A program made the translations under genes and the position numbers. This document shows, piece after piece, positions 33,459 through 45,359 of a DNA stretch of 64,000 bases. Each line of letters begins with the position of its first letter. Position 1 is the first letter of the stretch. Origin of the DNA: Humulus lupulus (lineage: Eukaryota; Streptophyta; Magnoliopsida; Rosales; Cannabaceae); the NCBI RefSeq assembly GCF_963169125.1, contig NC_084796.1, positions 83,969,888 through 84,033,887 of the forward strand. The letters are read 5' to 3'. The notes under the pieces are model-generated. The model was not told the origin of the DNA. It searched no databases and worked only from the letters and a program-made list of their open reading frames with translations.

Positions 33459-33623
33459 TAAGTAAATTTCACAACATATAGATGAACTTAACGGCGAAAT
33501 AAACAGCTGCACTATATACTGCACCAAAACATAGACAGAAAATACTTTCACCGCCCAAAAAATAACTTAGGTACTTAAATGCTACAAACACAATAATTTA
33601 AATGCTTTTGCCGCAAATATCCC
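33459..33623. mobile_element. Probable end of a MULE-like element
   Basis: Read on the minus strand from 33623, it begins GGGATATTTGCGGCAAAAGC followed by TTGTAGCATTTAAGTACC. This is close to the terminal repeat of the MULE-type element at 39053-40409 (GGGTTATTTGCGGCAATAATGC, TTGTAGCACTTAAATGC). The other end was not found; the 31-bp repeats adjoin it and share the ATTTGCGGC word. Confidence 0.5.
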
Positions 33624-34360
33624 TTTTATAACACTAATACTATAATTATTGTAAAAGCTTTGACTTTTGAAATGTATGATTTTCTTAGTTTATTACAAAT
33701 AATATTATTTGTACAATATTATTTCTTAAAAGATATTTTCAAAATACCAAAATATACTTTCCTTCAATTAAAAAGAACATTATATAACTTTTACATTATC
33801 ATATATATATATATATATTTAATTATCTCAATTTTTTTATGATTATAATTTGTATAATATATTAGAACTTATATAAATTATCTGAGAACTATTTCAATAC
33901 ACTCCTTAAAATAATTTTCATCGGATATAATCAATAAAATATGTTTTTTTCTTCTAAATAAGTCATCGTCTATTTTATAAAAAAATACAGCATGTCCATG
34001 AATTTCAATCACTGGGGCTGTTTGGTATGCAAGAATCTGGAGACAGGATTGAGAACCTGAACACTTTCCCATATTTGGTACTGGGTTTGAATTTTTCCAA
34101 CCCAGGAAACTGAACTCCAAGAGGGTTTAACTTTTCCTTATTTTAGATTCAAGTGAAACCCACCTGTTCATGTGGTTTTCAGATGCCCAAGAATGTGAAA
34201 CACTCCAAAATTATTATTATATTTTAAAAAATAAAAAAAATCTTAAATAAATAGTTTTTTAATTAATGACTTACTTTATTTTAATTTTATGAAAATATAT
34301 AAAATTGACATATTTCTATGCACAACTAAACACATAAATGTAAGTTTCCAAACTATCAGA
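33624..34360. other. AT-rich spacer
   Basis: No gene or repeat family recognised. Confidence 0.5.
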
Positions 34361-34365
34361 CCACC

Positions 34366-34876
34366 TTTAAGAGAATAGAATCTCACATGGAAAGTGTGTG
34401 AGATCATCATATATACCATTTATAAGAGCATGAGTTACTCCATTCATCACTAATTAGTTTTGAGATGAACCTCATGCTTCTTACCATGCATCTCATTCTA
34501 CTTCTAGACCACTTTCCACATTCTAATATGGTATCAAGAGCCAAAGAAAACTCTAACGAGTATGTATCCGATCCAAATCCAAAACCGGTCCAAAAAAAAA
34601 AAAGCTAAAAGAGCCACTTATGATTCGAGAATAGTGAGCCAAAAAGAGTCAAAGAGCCACTTGTGATCGAACCGTCCAATATTGGTGATAAAAAATAGTC
34701 ACCATCTTGAGGGGGATGTTAGAAATTAGAATCCTACTTGGAAAGTATGTGTGATCATCATACCATTTATTAGAGTATGAGTTACTCCACTCATAACCAA
34801 TTGGTTTTGAGATGAAGCCTCATGCTTCTTACTATGCACCCCATTCTACTTTTAGACCACTTTCCACATTCTAATA
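34366..34876 (+). mobile_element. TRIM: 511-bp miniature LTR retrotransposon
   Basis: Two direct repeats, 34366-34528 (163 bp) and 34717-34876 (160 bp), share about 85% identity by eye. A tRNA-Met-type primer site TGGTATCAAGAGCC (34529-34542) directly follows the first, and a purine tract GAGGGGGA (34709-34716) directly precedes the second, which starts TGTTAGAAATTAGAATCC. The 5-bp duplication CCACC flanks the element (34361-34365 and 34877-34881). The internal region is only 188 bp and non-coding. This is the definition of a terminal-repeat retrotransposon in miniature, which must be moved by proteins from another element. Confidence 0.9.
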
Positions 34877-34881
34877 CCACC

Positions 34882-36296
34882 CTCTTCAACTTTCCCAATA
34901 ATATGAATGTATTAGTTAGCCATTGTGTTAGACCATCTCTAATTGGAGATGTAAATAATGTGCTATATTTGATATAAAAAGTCAATATATTATGTATTTA
35001 GCACAATTTTTAGCATTATGCTTCAATAGACAATTGTAAAAAGTGTTGTAAAATTTAATATTTCATTAATGCTAATTTGATATTTATTGAAAATATACAA
35101 AAATTAATCATTTTTCTTTATATTTTATTGTTGATAGTATAAGATAATAATAATAAAATAATAAGTTAAAAAATATAATATTTAATGAAAATAGTTAAAA
35201 ATAATACCAAAATAATAAAAATGGCATAAAAGTAAATAAAAAAGTGTAATATTTATGGTGATACAAAATATGCACCGTGCTATATTGTGTGCCAAATTTG
35301 ATCTAATTTTTAGCATGTGTTAAATTTGGCACAACATTGAAGGAAGATTTTTATAAAATGAGATATATTTTAGTAATGCATCACTAATTTGACACTCTAT
35401 TAAAAATGTTCTTAGCTAAGTATAAAACCACGCTATATTATATTAAGTATGTTGTATCTTTTTAACGGTGTAAAATTGACACCAAATATAATCACAACAA
35501 TAATAGTATGATAATAGACTCTATACACATACAAATTGACAGAGCATGAAAGCATAATTAGGAATAACAATTTAACTCGATGGGACAGTGTATCATAGTG
35601 ATAATGATACTTTTGTCTTTGAAAAAATGGGTTGAATAATGGGATAAGGCTTTCTTATTTACAGCATATGGTGTTGCTTGCTTCACGCCAAACATTGAGT
35701 GTTTTATGTATTACAATGGGAAATTTATAAAACTGCCTAAGACTTGATAAAAAAATACTAAAATTACGGAATTTAAAAAAAAATTACAAAAATATAGAAG
35801 AATATAATCATAAATGCAGAAATTTTTTTTTTAACAATACAAGCTTTTTAGTAAGAGAAGTTTCCAAAATTTGTAACTAAAGTTTATAAGTTTGTTACAA
35901 TATATTCTAATTTTGTAAACTACATTTACATATTAAATATAAAACTATAACAAACCGTAACTGTTGTATTTTTGTAAAATTTTGTAATTTTCATTTTAAA
36001 TTTACATTTGTATGTGTAATTTTTTAAATTAAAAATTGAAATTGTTTACCGTGTTATTGGGGGAATCAAGATTTCCTGATAGATTACTGTATTTTATAAT
36101 GTGTCTAATAAATATAATATTAATATCTCATTTAATTTTCATTTAATTTTTATTTATGAGATGTTAAAATTAAAAGAAGTATCAAAATTATATTAGTTTT
36201 ACAGACTATGAGAAAAAATAAAGTGACATTGATTCGTCGGGAGACATGTCATAAAGTCGTGTGGCCACGATGCCCCGTGAACGGCCCTAAGATTAT
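34882..36296. other. AT-rich spacer upstream of the MYB gene
   Basis: No coding. A segment at 35040-35095 (TTTAATATTTCATTAATGC and following) repeats 33248-33302. The stretch 34925-35420 looks like a decayed MITE-type repeat, but ends are not clear. Confidence 0.45.
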
Positions 36297-36322
36297 CACA
36301 TGTGTATATAATATAATAAATA
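36297..36322 (+). promoter_or_regulatory. E-box/ABRE-like palindrome and TATA box of the MYB gene
   Basis: CACATGTG at 36297-36304 is a palindromic E-box. It abuts TATATAATATAATAAATA (36305-36322), about 120-135 bp before the MYB start codon, which is a normal place for a plant TATA box. Use of these sites is inferred. Confidence 0.45.
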
Positions 36323-36440
36323 TAGTGGAAAGACCCCCCTATGTATTTTCAAAGCAAAGCAGTAGCACTTACAGTGGTTCAGTGCCTTTCCCAGGACGCT
36401 ATATCCTGTGGAAAAAAAAAAGTCTAATAATAGTTTTGAG

Positions 36441-38085
36441 ATGGGCAGGACTCCATGCTGTGACCAGAAAGGACTTCGGAAAGGTGGTTGGACTGCCGAA
36501 GAAGATCAGATACTCCTCTCTTACATCAAACAACACGGCGAAGGTGGCTGGCGTCACTTGCCCCAGAAAGCTGGTATACATATATATTTATTCAATATTC
36601 CTTTATTCATCTATGAATAATAATAATAATAATTAAAATACTTATATATTTATTACAGTGAGGGTTAATTTTTGGGTTAAATGGTTCCTTCCTACATGAA
36701 AAGGTCTTTCGAGATGTGGCAAGAGCTGTAGACTGAGATGGGCTAATTATCTGAGGCCAGGTATTAAGAGAGGAGAATTCACCCCTGAGGAAGAACAGAC
36801 CATTATTCGACTCCATGCAATTCTTGGCAACAGGTACACACACGTATATATATATATATATCATAGTATATGAAGCTATAAATAAATAGATCGATCCACT
36901 CTTATATATATATAATAATATATGACAGCTTGTCTTCTTCGCTTATTCAATAAGTAATTGCATTGATTTCAAAAAATAAAAATAAAAAAGTAATTGCATT
37001 AGAAATGAACGAACATTAATCAAATGTAATATATTCTAATTATTTAATTATTATATTAAAGTATTTCAATATTTTTTGTTAATTTTTTTTATTGTATTTT
37101 ATTATCTATTGATTTCTCGGCCAGGTGGTCCATCATATCAAGACATTTGTATAGACGAACCGATAACGAAGTAAAAAATTATTGGAACACACGGTTGAAA
37201 AGAAGAGGAAAAACTGAAGTCATTAGCAAGGATTCTCCAGTCCAACATAAAAATGATGATGATGATAATAATAATAATCCAGATGGAATTATTATTATTA
37301 ATTCGGTCAACTCTAAAGAAAACACCACAAGTACGGCTAATAGTGACACTCTTTCCGGCACTAGTACTTACCACAATGTGACCAAAGAGGCATCATCATC
37401 GTCACCATCTTCTTCTGCTGATTATGTACTCAACAAAGTGCCCCAAAATCTCATGGCCCCAATTACTACTCCTTCACAATGTTTACCCAGCACAAGTACC
37501 TCCTTAGACACTGAAATTTTGTTGTCAAATTCGTTACAAATTGAGAAAGGTACTATTGATACTAGTATTATTAGTACTACTACAAAGGCTTGTGATGATC
37601 ATCAAAAAGAATCTAGAACAACAAGTTCTAAAGCCTCAGCTTCCAGGGCACTACTCAACAAGGTTGCTTCTAAACTCGCTCAGATAAATCTCGGTAGAAT
37701 CATCGGGAACGGCGGCTGCATTGGTGGTGGAGATAAGGTTGAACATAGTACTATGGAGTGCTACTCTTCTCCCGATTTTAGTTGCACACCAAGTGTTGAT
37801 GACAATATTGCTACTTATAATGTTGAAGATCTTTTGGAGGAAGTAGAGTGCCAACAAGGCCTGGAAATACTTCATTTTGACGACCCTATTAGTACCACTA
37901 CTAATACTCTTCAGGCTCAAGATAATTTTCTCGTGGATACTACCATGACAATCAATTATAATTATTATGGCCATGCAAAGGATGGAGTTGATAGTGCTAA
38001 TATTTCGCTTGATGAGCAATCGCTCACAAATAATTTTTCAACTGATTGTTTCCAAGATCTCTTAGATATATGTAATGGTTTATAG
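36441..38085 (+). CDS. R2R3-MYB transcription factor (three exons, 407 aa)
   Basis: Exons 36441-36573 (133 bp), 36704-36833 (130 bp) and 37125-38085 (961 bp), introns 130 and 291 bp with GT-AG borders. The 133/130 sizes and phases are the commonest plant R2R3-MYB layout. The start is [18 protein letters not shown]2 has Trp at 17, 37 and 57; R3 has Phe70, Trp89 and Trp108, the normal spacing. [13 protein letters not shown] and [15 protein letters not shown] place it among typical plant MYBs resembling subgroup 12 or its sister groups, but I cannot fix the subgroup. In R3 the usual LPGRTDNE reads LYRRTDNE. The bHLH-binding signature is not met. The C-terminal part is Ser/Thr/Asn-rich with runs of Asp and Asn, and has short acidic-hydrophobic segments ([20 protein letters not shown]) that may activate transcription. 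Nuclear DNA-binding role; targets unknown. No defect seen. Confidence 0.93.
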
Positions 38086-39052
38086 TCTGTGTTTAGAAAA
38101 GGGAGAAAAGTATAATATTCTATAACAATAATTGAAAAGGTTTATTAATTGTGTTTCTTTCTATATGATCAAGTTCTAAGCTTCATATTACCTAAAAGTC
38201 ATATATGGAATCATGACTTTCCTAAACAATTTTTTTTTAAGGAAAATGAACTGTCATTTGTATGTTACTTTTTTCTCTTACTACTGAACACAATCATTCT
38301 CATTCTCACCTTTGTTACTTGGAATATATATAACACTTACATAGAGCTTTGTTAGTTATAACGAGTAAATTATATTTGAATGATGATCATGTTTCTTTGT
38401 CATTATTGGCCCTTGAAATTTTACAAAGTTCAAAAGAAAAAAAATGTTTATATTATTTATATATATTGCAAAGACTAAATAATATAAGTCAACTCGATTA
38501 GAAAAATCAAAATCCAATTGACTCGACAGCATTAATAATGTTAGATAGCGTATGGCCCTTTAGAGATAACTGTGCAATGTGTCAAGTTATGATAGCACGT
38601 GTTGAAGTTAAAGCAATACCAGTACAATTTTACACTAAATGTAAATCCTCTTCGTTTTATACACTGAGAAACCAACACGTGCTTTAGCCGCCCAACAAAG
38701 CAGGAGGCAATAATTAATTTAATTTCTATTCACACATATATTACATCTAGACAAACTTGTCAATATGTAATTTGGAAAAACAAAATAGGTATAGGACCAC
38801 AGAAGTATGATTTTTTTTTTAAAAGTGGAATAAAAGAAATTCTATTAAAATTTCCTCATTAACCAATAAACAAAAAATTGTTTTCATTTCTTTCTTTCAC
38901 AATTTCTCTTATTTCTTAATTTTTATATCCCTCTCTCGTATGGGATCCCTTGAATCATTAAATTCATTATGCTTGGTATACTTTATCACGCATGTTAATT
39001 TTCCATTTACTTTTAAAAAAAAAATTAAGACAAATCCTGATAAAAATGGATA
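38086..39052. other. 3' flank of the MYB gene, AT-rich
   Basis: No coding recognised. The last 9 bases (39044-39052, AAATGGATA) are the left target duplication of the MULE-type element. Confidence 0.5.
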
Positions 39053-40409
39053 GGGTTATTTGCGGTAATAATGCTTATGTAGTTCATTTTGTTGCACTTA
39101 AATGCTTATGTAAATTTTTTGGCGGCAATAATGCCTACCGTTACGATTTTAGAGCAGACGTTGGTCCCTGGGCCGTTAGGGGTATATTTGATACACGTGG
39201 CATGACTCGATTGGGTTAAATTATTAAAATTTTAAAAAATAAATATATATTTCTGTTTTCTATTAAATTTATAAAAAAAATAATAAAGAAACAAAAAGTT
39301 GGGTCTGTTTTGAGGGATTTGTCGAGTTATCTTCTTCACCACTTCGGTGAAGCACACCCACTGTTCCAGGCACAAGAATCCGGCCATACAGCTCCTGTCG
39401 GCGTTGGTTGGCTAGTTCTCCAGATGCACAGCCACGTAGCTCGACGTCTTCTCCGTCGGGGGTGAAGGGAGTACTGATCCAGGAACCAATCTTCCATCTT
39501 CGGCCTCTTCTTCCCAAAGTGGAGGTGGACTTCCAGATCTGAAGTTCGGCGTCTTCTTCGTCTTCTTCTTCTTCTCCAGCAACGACAACCACAGAAGGTT
39601 GTCGCCGTTGACCTTGTCGTTGCGGATAGCCACCATAGTGCGGAAGCACCGGCTAACCCACCTTCTGCACTTCTTCGGTTGCTATAGATCTGAGGAAGGC
39701 CGACGCCGGAGCTGGTGAGTCTTCTGGAACAATGGGGTTGGCTCTTGGGTCTGGGCTTCACGAACAATGGGTCTTGAGTAAAGCTCTTCAGTGGATCTGA
39801 GGAAACTCCTTTTTTCTCTCTGATTTTTTTCTTTCTGAAATGATTAAGTAAAGCTCATTGGTTTTTGAATTCATTTTTTACCAGATTATGAACATTTGAA
39901 GATTATAGATATGAGTTTTGAATGTTTATATTGGTTTGGGTAATTTCCTAGCTGAAATCTGAGAATGAGGTGTACATTTGAAGACGATGAAAGACCTCAG
40001 GGACGATGTCGACTTGTGGGGCTTGGTCGAACAACGATCTGGGCAACGGGGATTTGGTTGTGATGATGATGAAAATTTCTTAAGAAGAAGATGAACAAAT
40101 TAGTAGTATCAGGTTTATTTAATTTTTTTGCTTGAAACGATTAACATATCTATATTAATTTTTTATTATTTGAAAATATTTTTTAATTATTTGAAAATAT
40201 TTTATATAAATATATATATTTATTTTTTTAAAATTTAATAATTTAACCCAATCGGGTCGTGCCACGTGTATCAAATATACTCCTAACGGCCCAGGGACCA
40301 ACGTCTGCTCTAAAATCGTAACGGCAGACATTATTGCCGCAAAATTTTTTACATAAGCATTTAAGTGCTACAAAATGAACTACATAGGCATTATTGCCGC
40401 AAATAACCC
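39053..40409. mobile_element. MULE-type non-autonomous DNA transposon with long terminal inverted repeats
   Basis: Terminal inverted repeats of about 190 bp. The left begins GGGTTATTTGCGGTAATAATGC; the right, reversed, begins GGGTTATTTGCGGCAATAATGC. Both continue through TTACGATTTTAGAGCAGACG, GGGCCGTTAGG and GACTCGATTGGGTT or close variants. The flanks are AAATGGATA (39044-39052) and AAATGCATA (40410-40418), a 9-bp duplication with one mismatch, the size made by Mutator-like elements. No transposase. The interior (about 39310-39830) is GC-richer than the flanks and looks like captured genic DNA. On the minus strand it is open over 39649-39269, with acidic runs from a CTTCTTC repeat, but no protein family is recognised. 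Confidence 0.88.
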
Positions 40410-42029
40410 AAATGCATATATATATATAAGTAATTATTATTATATTTTAATATAATATTTTGATTGATTAAATAAATGTTAAAAAAAGATATTATTTAAT
40501 ATGGAATGTTATATTATTTTAAATAATATAATATTAGATTAAATAATGTGACACAATGTGATTTTTGTCACACAAATATGATTTGTCACACCTTGTAATA
40601 TATTATTGAGAGTCATAAAATTAGACACATGTATGCGTCCAAATGTGACATATTTCGAAGTTACAAAATCAGTTACAAATTTGTAACTCCCAAATATTAC
40701 ACAATAATGTGTAGATTTGATATTACACAATTTGCTTTGAATTTTTCAAAGCCACAAGAGATATAGATGTTAGATATGTGATTTTAACTCACATAATGTG
40801 AATGGAAGTTACAAAATCAAGTGGGAATGAATTTGGAACGTTTTGAAAATTTTGGAAAAACGGTAGCTGAAAAAACATTGTGGGCCGCAGCCAGTGTTTT
40901 TCAGGCCGTGGCTAGAGTGGCTGACAGCATTTTTCAAATTTCGGTTTTATCCAATTTTGAATGTTTCCAACAGCCAAGTAACTCTCAAATCTCTATTTTA
41001 ATTCCATAAACATCCAATTAATCATTGGTAACAACCATTGTGGTTGGTGGAATTTGAAATTCAAAGGGTGTCTCAAAACTCTAATTAGGAGTCTAATGCT
41101 CACTTGCAAGACACACCATTTTCTATCCACAAAGCACTTGGATGGAAACTATACCATAGATGCTTTATAATTCCAGAGAGCTATTTCCTTGAGAGATCCC
41201 TTAGTGCTTAGAGAATAGGGGGAAATAAACTTTTGGACAAAGGTCTTGAACCTTGTTCAAGTTGGTGATCAACACTACTCTACACTTTGGTTGTGTGAGA
41301 GTTTGTGTTCTTTTTATTGACTACTACAAAAATAGGCTTTAACTTCGGTTTTTTTGCTTGTTGTTATTTGGATCTCGCAGAGATATTAACCAAAGTTAAT
41401 CCGAATGAAATTAAAAGTATGTAAAAACCAAAGTTAAAGGCTTTAACTTCGGTTTTTACATAATAACCGAAATTGAATGTATTTTTTTCCTAAAAAAGAT
41501 ATATTTATTTTATTTGTATTATTAATTTGGTTTTTTATAAAATATTTTAATAATTATTTTTTTAATTCTAATTTGAAATTATTTTAATATTAATAAATAT
41601 ATTTGAACATTTCAATAAACTTAAAATAAAATAAAATTAACAAACTATATAGACTTGATGTACATATATATACACATTCAAACAGAAATAAAAGCTAAGT
41701 ACCACATAACAATCTAATGTGTTCATACAACTAAACATGTGAAGTTCACCTAAGTAATTATTTGAAATATTAAAATTTCTTAAGTATTAAATATTTTTAA
41801 AAAAATTGAGCAGAATTTCTCCTATAAATAGGACTACCCAAACTTGTTGACATTCAATTTACAACTAAAATTTGCAACAATTCACAGAGCAGATAACCAT
41901 AATCATGTCAAGTTTATCAGAAATTGGAGGAATACCTCATACCGAAAAGCAAAGCTTAGTCTCCAATTACAATAGAACTCATGTTGGTCCATTTTCATCT
42001 TGAATGCTTGCCTTAAATTTTGACGGTAT

Positions 42030-42106
42030 CCATAAGCCCCCTAGTTCAAAGTAACCTTATCTAGTTAAGAGGCGTGACAAGGTTACTTCAAACTAGGGAC
42101 TTATGG
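42030..42106. repeat. Short near-perfect hairpin inside the CACTA element
   Basis: Arms from 42030 (CCATAAGCCCCCTAGTTC) and to 42106 pair over about 28 bp, with three mismatches and one bulged C. The loop is around 20 bases. The shape is like a small MITE or a microRNA-type foldback. Confidence 0.6.
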
Positions 42107-42563
42107 TTATCACCACAGCACACAAATTCCCGATATCCTATTCAAAACCTACCGCCAAACCTAAAAAGTTTAAATTATAACTCTATGAATAAATACATAT
42201 TTAAAAACATGTTCAATTAATAAATCCTAAAAAATTGGGCAGAGTTTCCTCTGTTTCTATAATATATCCCAATTTCATAAGTACCAATTAATTCAACACA
42301 AACAAACACAATAATCAACATGCATAATTTCATCCTTATACCACAACAACACACAAATTTCTCAGAACATACTTCACTAATTTTCAAACCTAATTTCCAC
42401 TAAATTCAATATAGTTTAACTAAATAATGCTATAAATACGTTACAATAGTAATAAATAAAAATAAAATTCTCACTCACCTTAAAATTAATCTTTAAGCTA
42501 GTAACCACCAATGAAAAACCAAATTACCTCCAAAACAATTACCGTCCTAAAAATAATATAAAC

Positions 42564-43133
42564 TGTTTACCCGAAAACGGCTGCTGATGACGTGGCAAGG
42601 ATTTCTTACATATGGTTGACACGTGGCGGAAGTGCTATTCGACTATCGACCAAAGGCACATCGCTTCGTCGGGCTTAACTATTAGATACGATCAGCCTGG
42701 TCGTATAATTTGATTTATTTCCTTCGAAGATTGTAATCCTGTAATAATTGCATTGAATATTCCTCTTTATGACCTTGATTAAGCCTCATTAAGCCTATAA
42801 ATATGCATGAAATAGCTCAAGGAATGGACTTTTGATCTAAAAATTGATCTTCCTGAGTATTGAGAGAAAGAGAGCTATAGTGTAATTATTCATCGTCTTA
42901 TTGTAATTTCCTCAAGGCTTGTGAAACTCAAGAACCCTAGTTCTTTGATCATGACTTTGAGATTCAATATTAATAAGAGCACTGAGTGGACGTAGGTCAT
43001 TACCATTCTTTGGGGCCGAACCATTATAAATCCTTGGTGTTTTCTTCTTTTCCATTTGATTAAATTCTTAATTGTCATTTTATCTTTTGTCGTATATTTG
43101 ACTCCGCGTCGTTGGCCAAATCAAGGGTCAACA
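42564..43133 (+). repeat. 5' LTR of element B
   Basis: TGTTTACCCGAAAACGG to GGGTCAACA, 570 bp, with TATA box TATAAATAT at 42796. It has an imperfect TACGATCAGCCTGGTCGTA near-palindrome like the one in A. Confidence 0.93.
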
Positions 43134-43161
43134 TTCTGGTGCTTTCATGTAAGAAAATCTA

Positions 43162-45293
43162 ATGGCGAAAACATCCAAGAAGACTGGACAGGCCTCTGGC
43201 GCTACACCATCTCAACCTCCTCCCCCAAATGTGGCTGAGAATGAACCACATTTGGAGTTCGACGAGGAGGAGTTAGATTCCGAAACACTGAGGGCAACAC
43301 TGGGAATGTTGCAGGATGAGTTGGCTAATCTGAGGGCCAATCAGGAGAATGCTGCGGAGACAATGGCGATGCAGCAGAGGGAAATTGAACGCCAGCGTTA
43401 GGAGCTGAGTGAGCGACAGGCGGACATAGACCGTCGGTAGAGGGACGCCATGGCCGCTCTTGAAGCAGCCATCCAATTGGCTCGGAGTCAGGTTGTGCCA
43501 GCCTTCTAGCCAGATTAGCCACCGAATGCGCCACCTCAAAGAGGTCCCAATCCAAGCCCTCCGCTCCAGCCAGCAAGCCCTCAAAGGCCGGAGCAGCCGC
43601 CTGTGGCTTAGGATGATGTCCCACCTAGGGATCCTAAATAGCAGCCTCCATCCCAAGATGGTCGAGGCAACCCCCAGCACTCGAGGTAGAATAGGGCCGG
43701 GCAGCCGTCCTGCAGCCCTAGATGCCCAAGGGATGAAGAGCCGAATCTACCGAGCAGGGGGCAGCGTCCTTCTGCCAACAGAAGGAACATTGAGTCAGGC
43801 TCTGCGGTCAGGGGCCCCCCACGGCATAACAATGCACGGGGACCCAATGACCAGCGCAGGCCTCCCCCTGACACTCGAGAAATGCCAGCCCGAGGAGGAA
43901 ATAGCATGAACAGGCGGTCACGCCGTAGTCGACCACATTTTAGAGATGACCATGACTATAATGAGGCCGATTCCGGCAGAGGAAACACTGGTCGGAGAAA
44001 TGAGGAGAGAGGTGGAGGCAGAAGCCCCCCACCAAGGAATAATAGGCCAGCTAGCCAGAACGCTGGGGGGCAACCCAGGCAGCAAAACATCTTTGATTGG
44101 CTAGGGGTTAGCGAGCAGAGACGTAGGGATGACGACTTACAAGACATACTTAATGACCGCCATGAGAGGCACGACGAGTACGCTCCCCCGGTACCGGTTG
44201 CCCCAGCAGTCCCAGAAGCTGTTCAGGCTCAGATTGATGCTCTGAACCAGGCGGTACAATAGCTGGTCGGGGGGCGAACGTCTCATATTGAGTACGATAA
44301 GAGGAGGGGCACTCCCTTTGCATAGAGGATCGCTGCGGCTGAAACCCCCAGTAAGTTCAAGATGCCAACATTGCCGAACTTCGATGGGTACGGAGACCCA
44401 GTTGCTCACATTAATAAGTTTGAGATACAAATGGATATACAGAAAGTGTCGGAAGATGCCCGCTGCCGGATCTTCCCAGCGACATTGTCCGACACCGCCC
44501 AGGAGTGGTTCTTCAAGTTCCCTCCTACTAGTATAGTATCTTGGGAAATGTTCATTAAGGAATTTTATGGACAATTCTACGCGGGTCGCGTACACCCCAT
44601 AGAGGCCAACCAGCTGGTCGAGATACGCCAGAAGGAGGGAGAGCCCTTAAAAGAATATGTCCAATGCTTCATGCGAGCAGCAGCTGGAGCCAAGGCAGTG
44701 GGCGATGAAGGTAAGATGATGACTCTAACTGCTGGGGTTAGGCGCCATTCACCCCTCTGTAGTAGCCTCAGAAAGAATGTGGTAAGAAGTACCCAGGAGT
44801 TTTTGGATCGGGCTGATAGATATATCAAGCTCGAAGGCACGATTGCCAATGAATGGAAATCACCAACAAAAGCAAGGGGACGAAAGAAGAGCCCGCCAAG
44901 GCCGCCAACGGGTTAGACAAGCCCAATGGCAACGGCAAGGGCAACAGGAATGGAAATGGTAGGAACGGTGGAAAGCGGGCGAGCAATGAACCCTCGGCTT
45001 CTTAAAATAAATGCCCCAAAGGCAGTCGATACGAGCCGAGATTCACCAACTACATGGCCCTTGTCGAAATTCGAGCGGAAGTCTACCAGGTGACCAGCTC
45101 CAACGTGCCTTACAAACGACTCGCACCTATAAGAAAAGATATCTCCAAGAGAGATACGACAAAGTTCTGTTGTTTTCACAATGACTACGGACACGACACC
45201 AACGAATGTAACCAGTTGAAAGACGAGATTGAGTTCCTAATCAGGCAGGGACATTTAAGAAGATATGTGGGAGCTGTAGGAGGGTCTCAGTGA
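43162..45293 (+). pseudogene. gag of element B, with several stops
   Basis: Begins MAKTSKKTGQASG, collinear with element A. Stops occur at about 43399 and 43437 and at further points through 44335. The capsid part is open at 44362-44916 (QEWFFKFPPTSIVSWEMF, PLKEYVQCFMRAA). After frame breaks near 44915 and 45003 the knuckle-like segment CCFHNDYGHDTNEC (about 45169-45210) is intact, unlike A's. It ends at TGA 45291-45293 where A continues. Confidence 0.85.
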
Positions 45294-45359
45294 GAGGCTC
45301 AAGGTTGCAATGAGCAGGTGCCTGCATGCCAACGCTCGCCACCTCTATAGCCAGCTCCT

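Noticed and set aside
35040..35400. MITE ending near 35420
   Set aside because: Some TGCTAAATTTG-type inverted words are present, but no clear terminal repeats or target duplication could be placed.
39269..39767. Overlapping open frames on the minus strand inside the MULE-type element (126, 143 and 74 codons)
   Set aside because: Three frames are open at once because of CTT/CTG-rich sequence. None matches a family and the acidic or arginine runs are repeat by-products.
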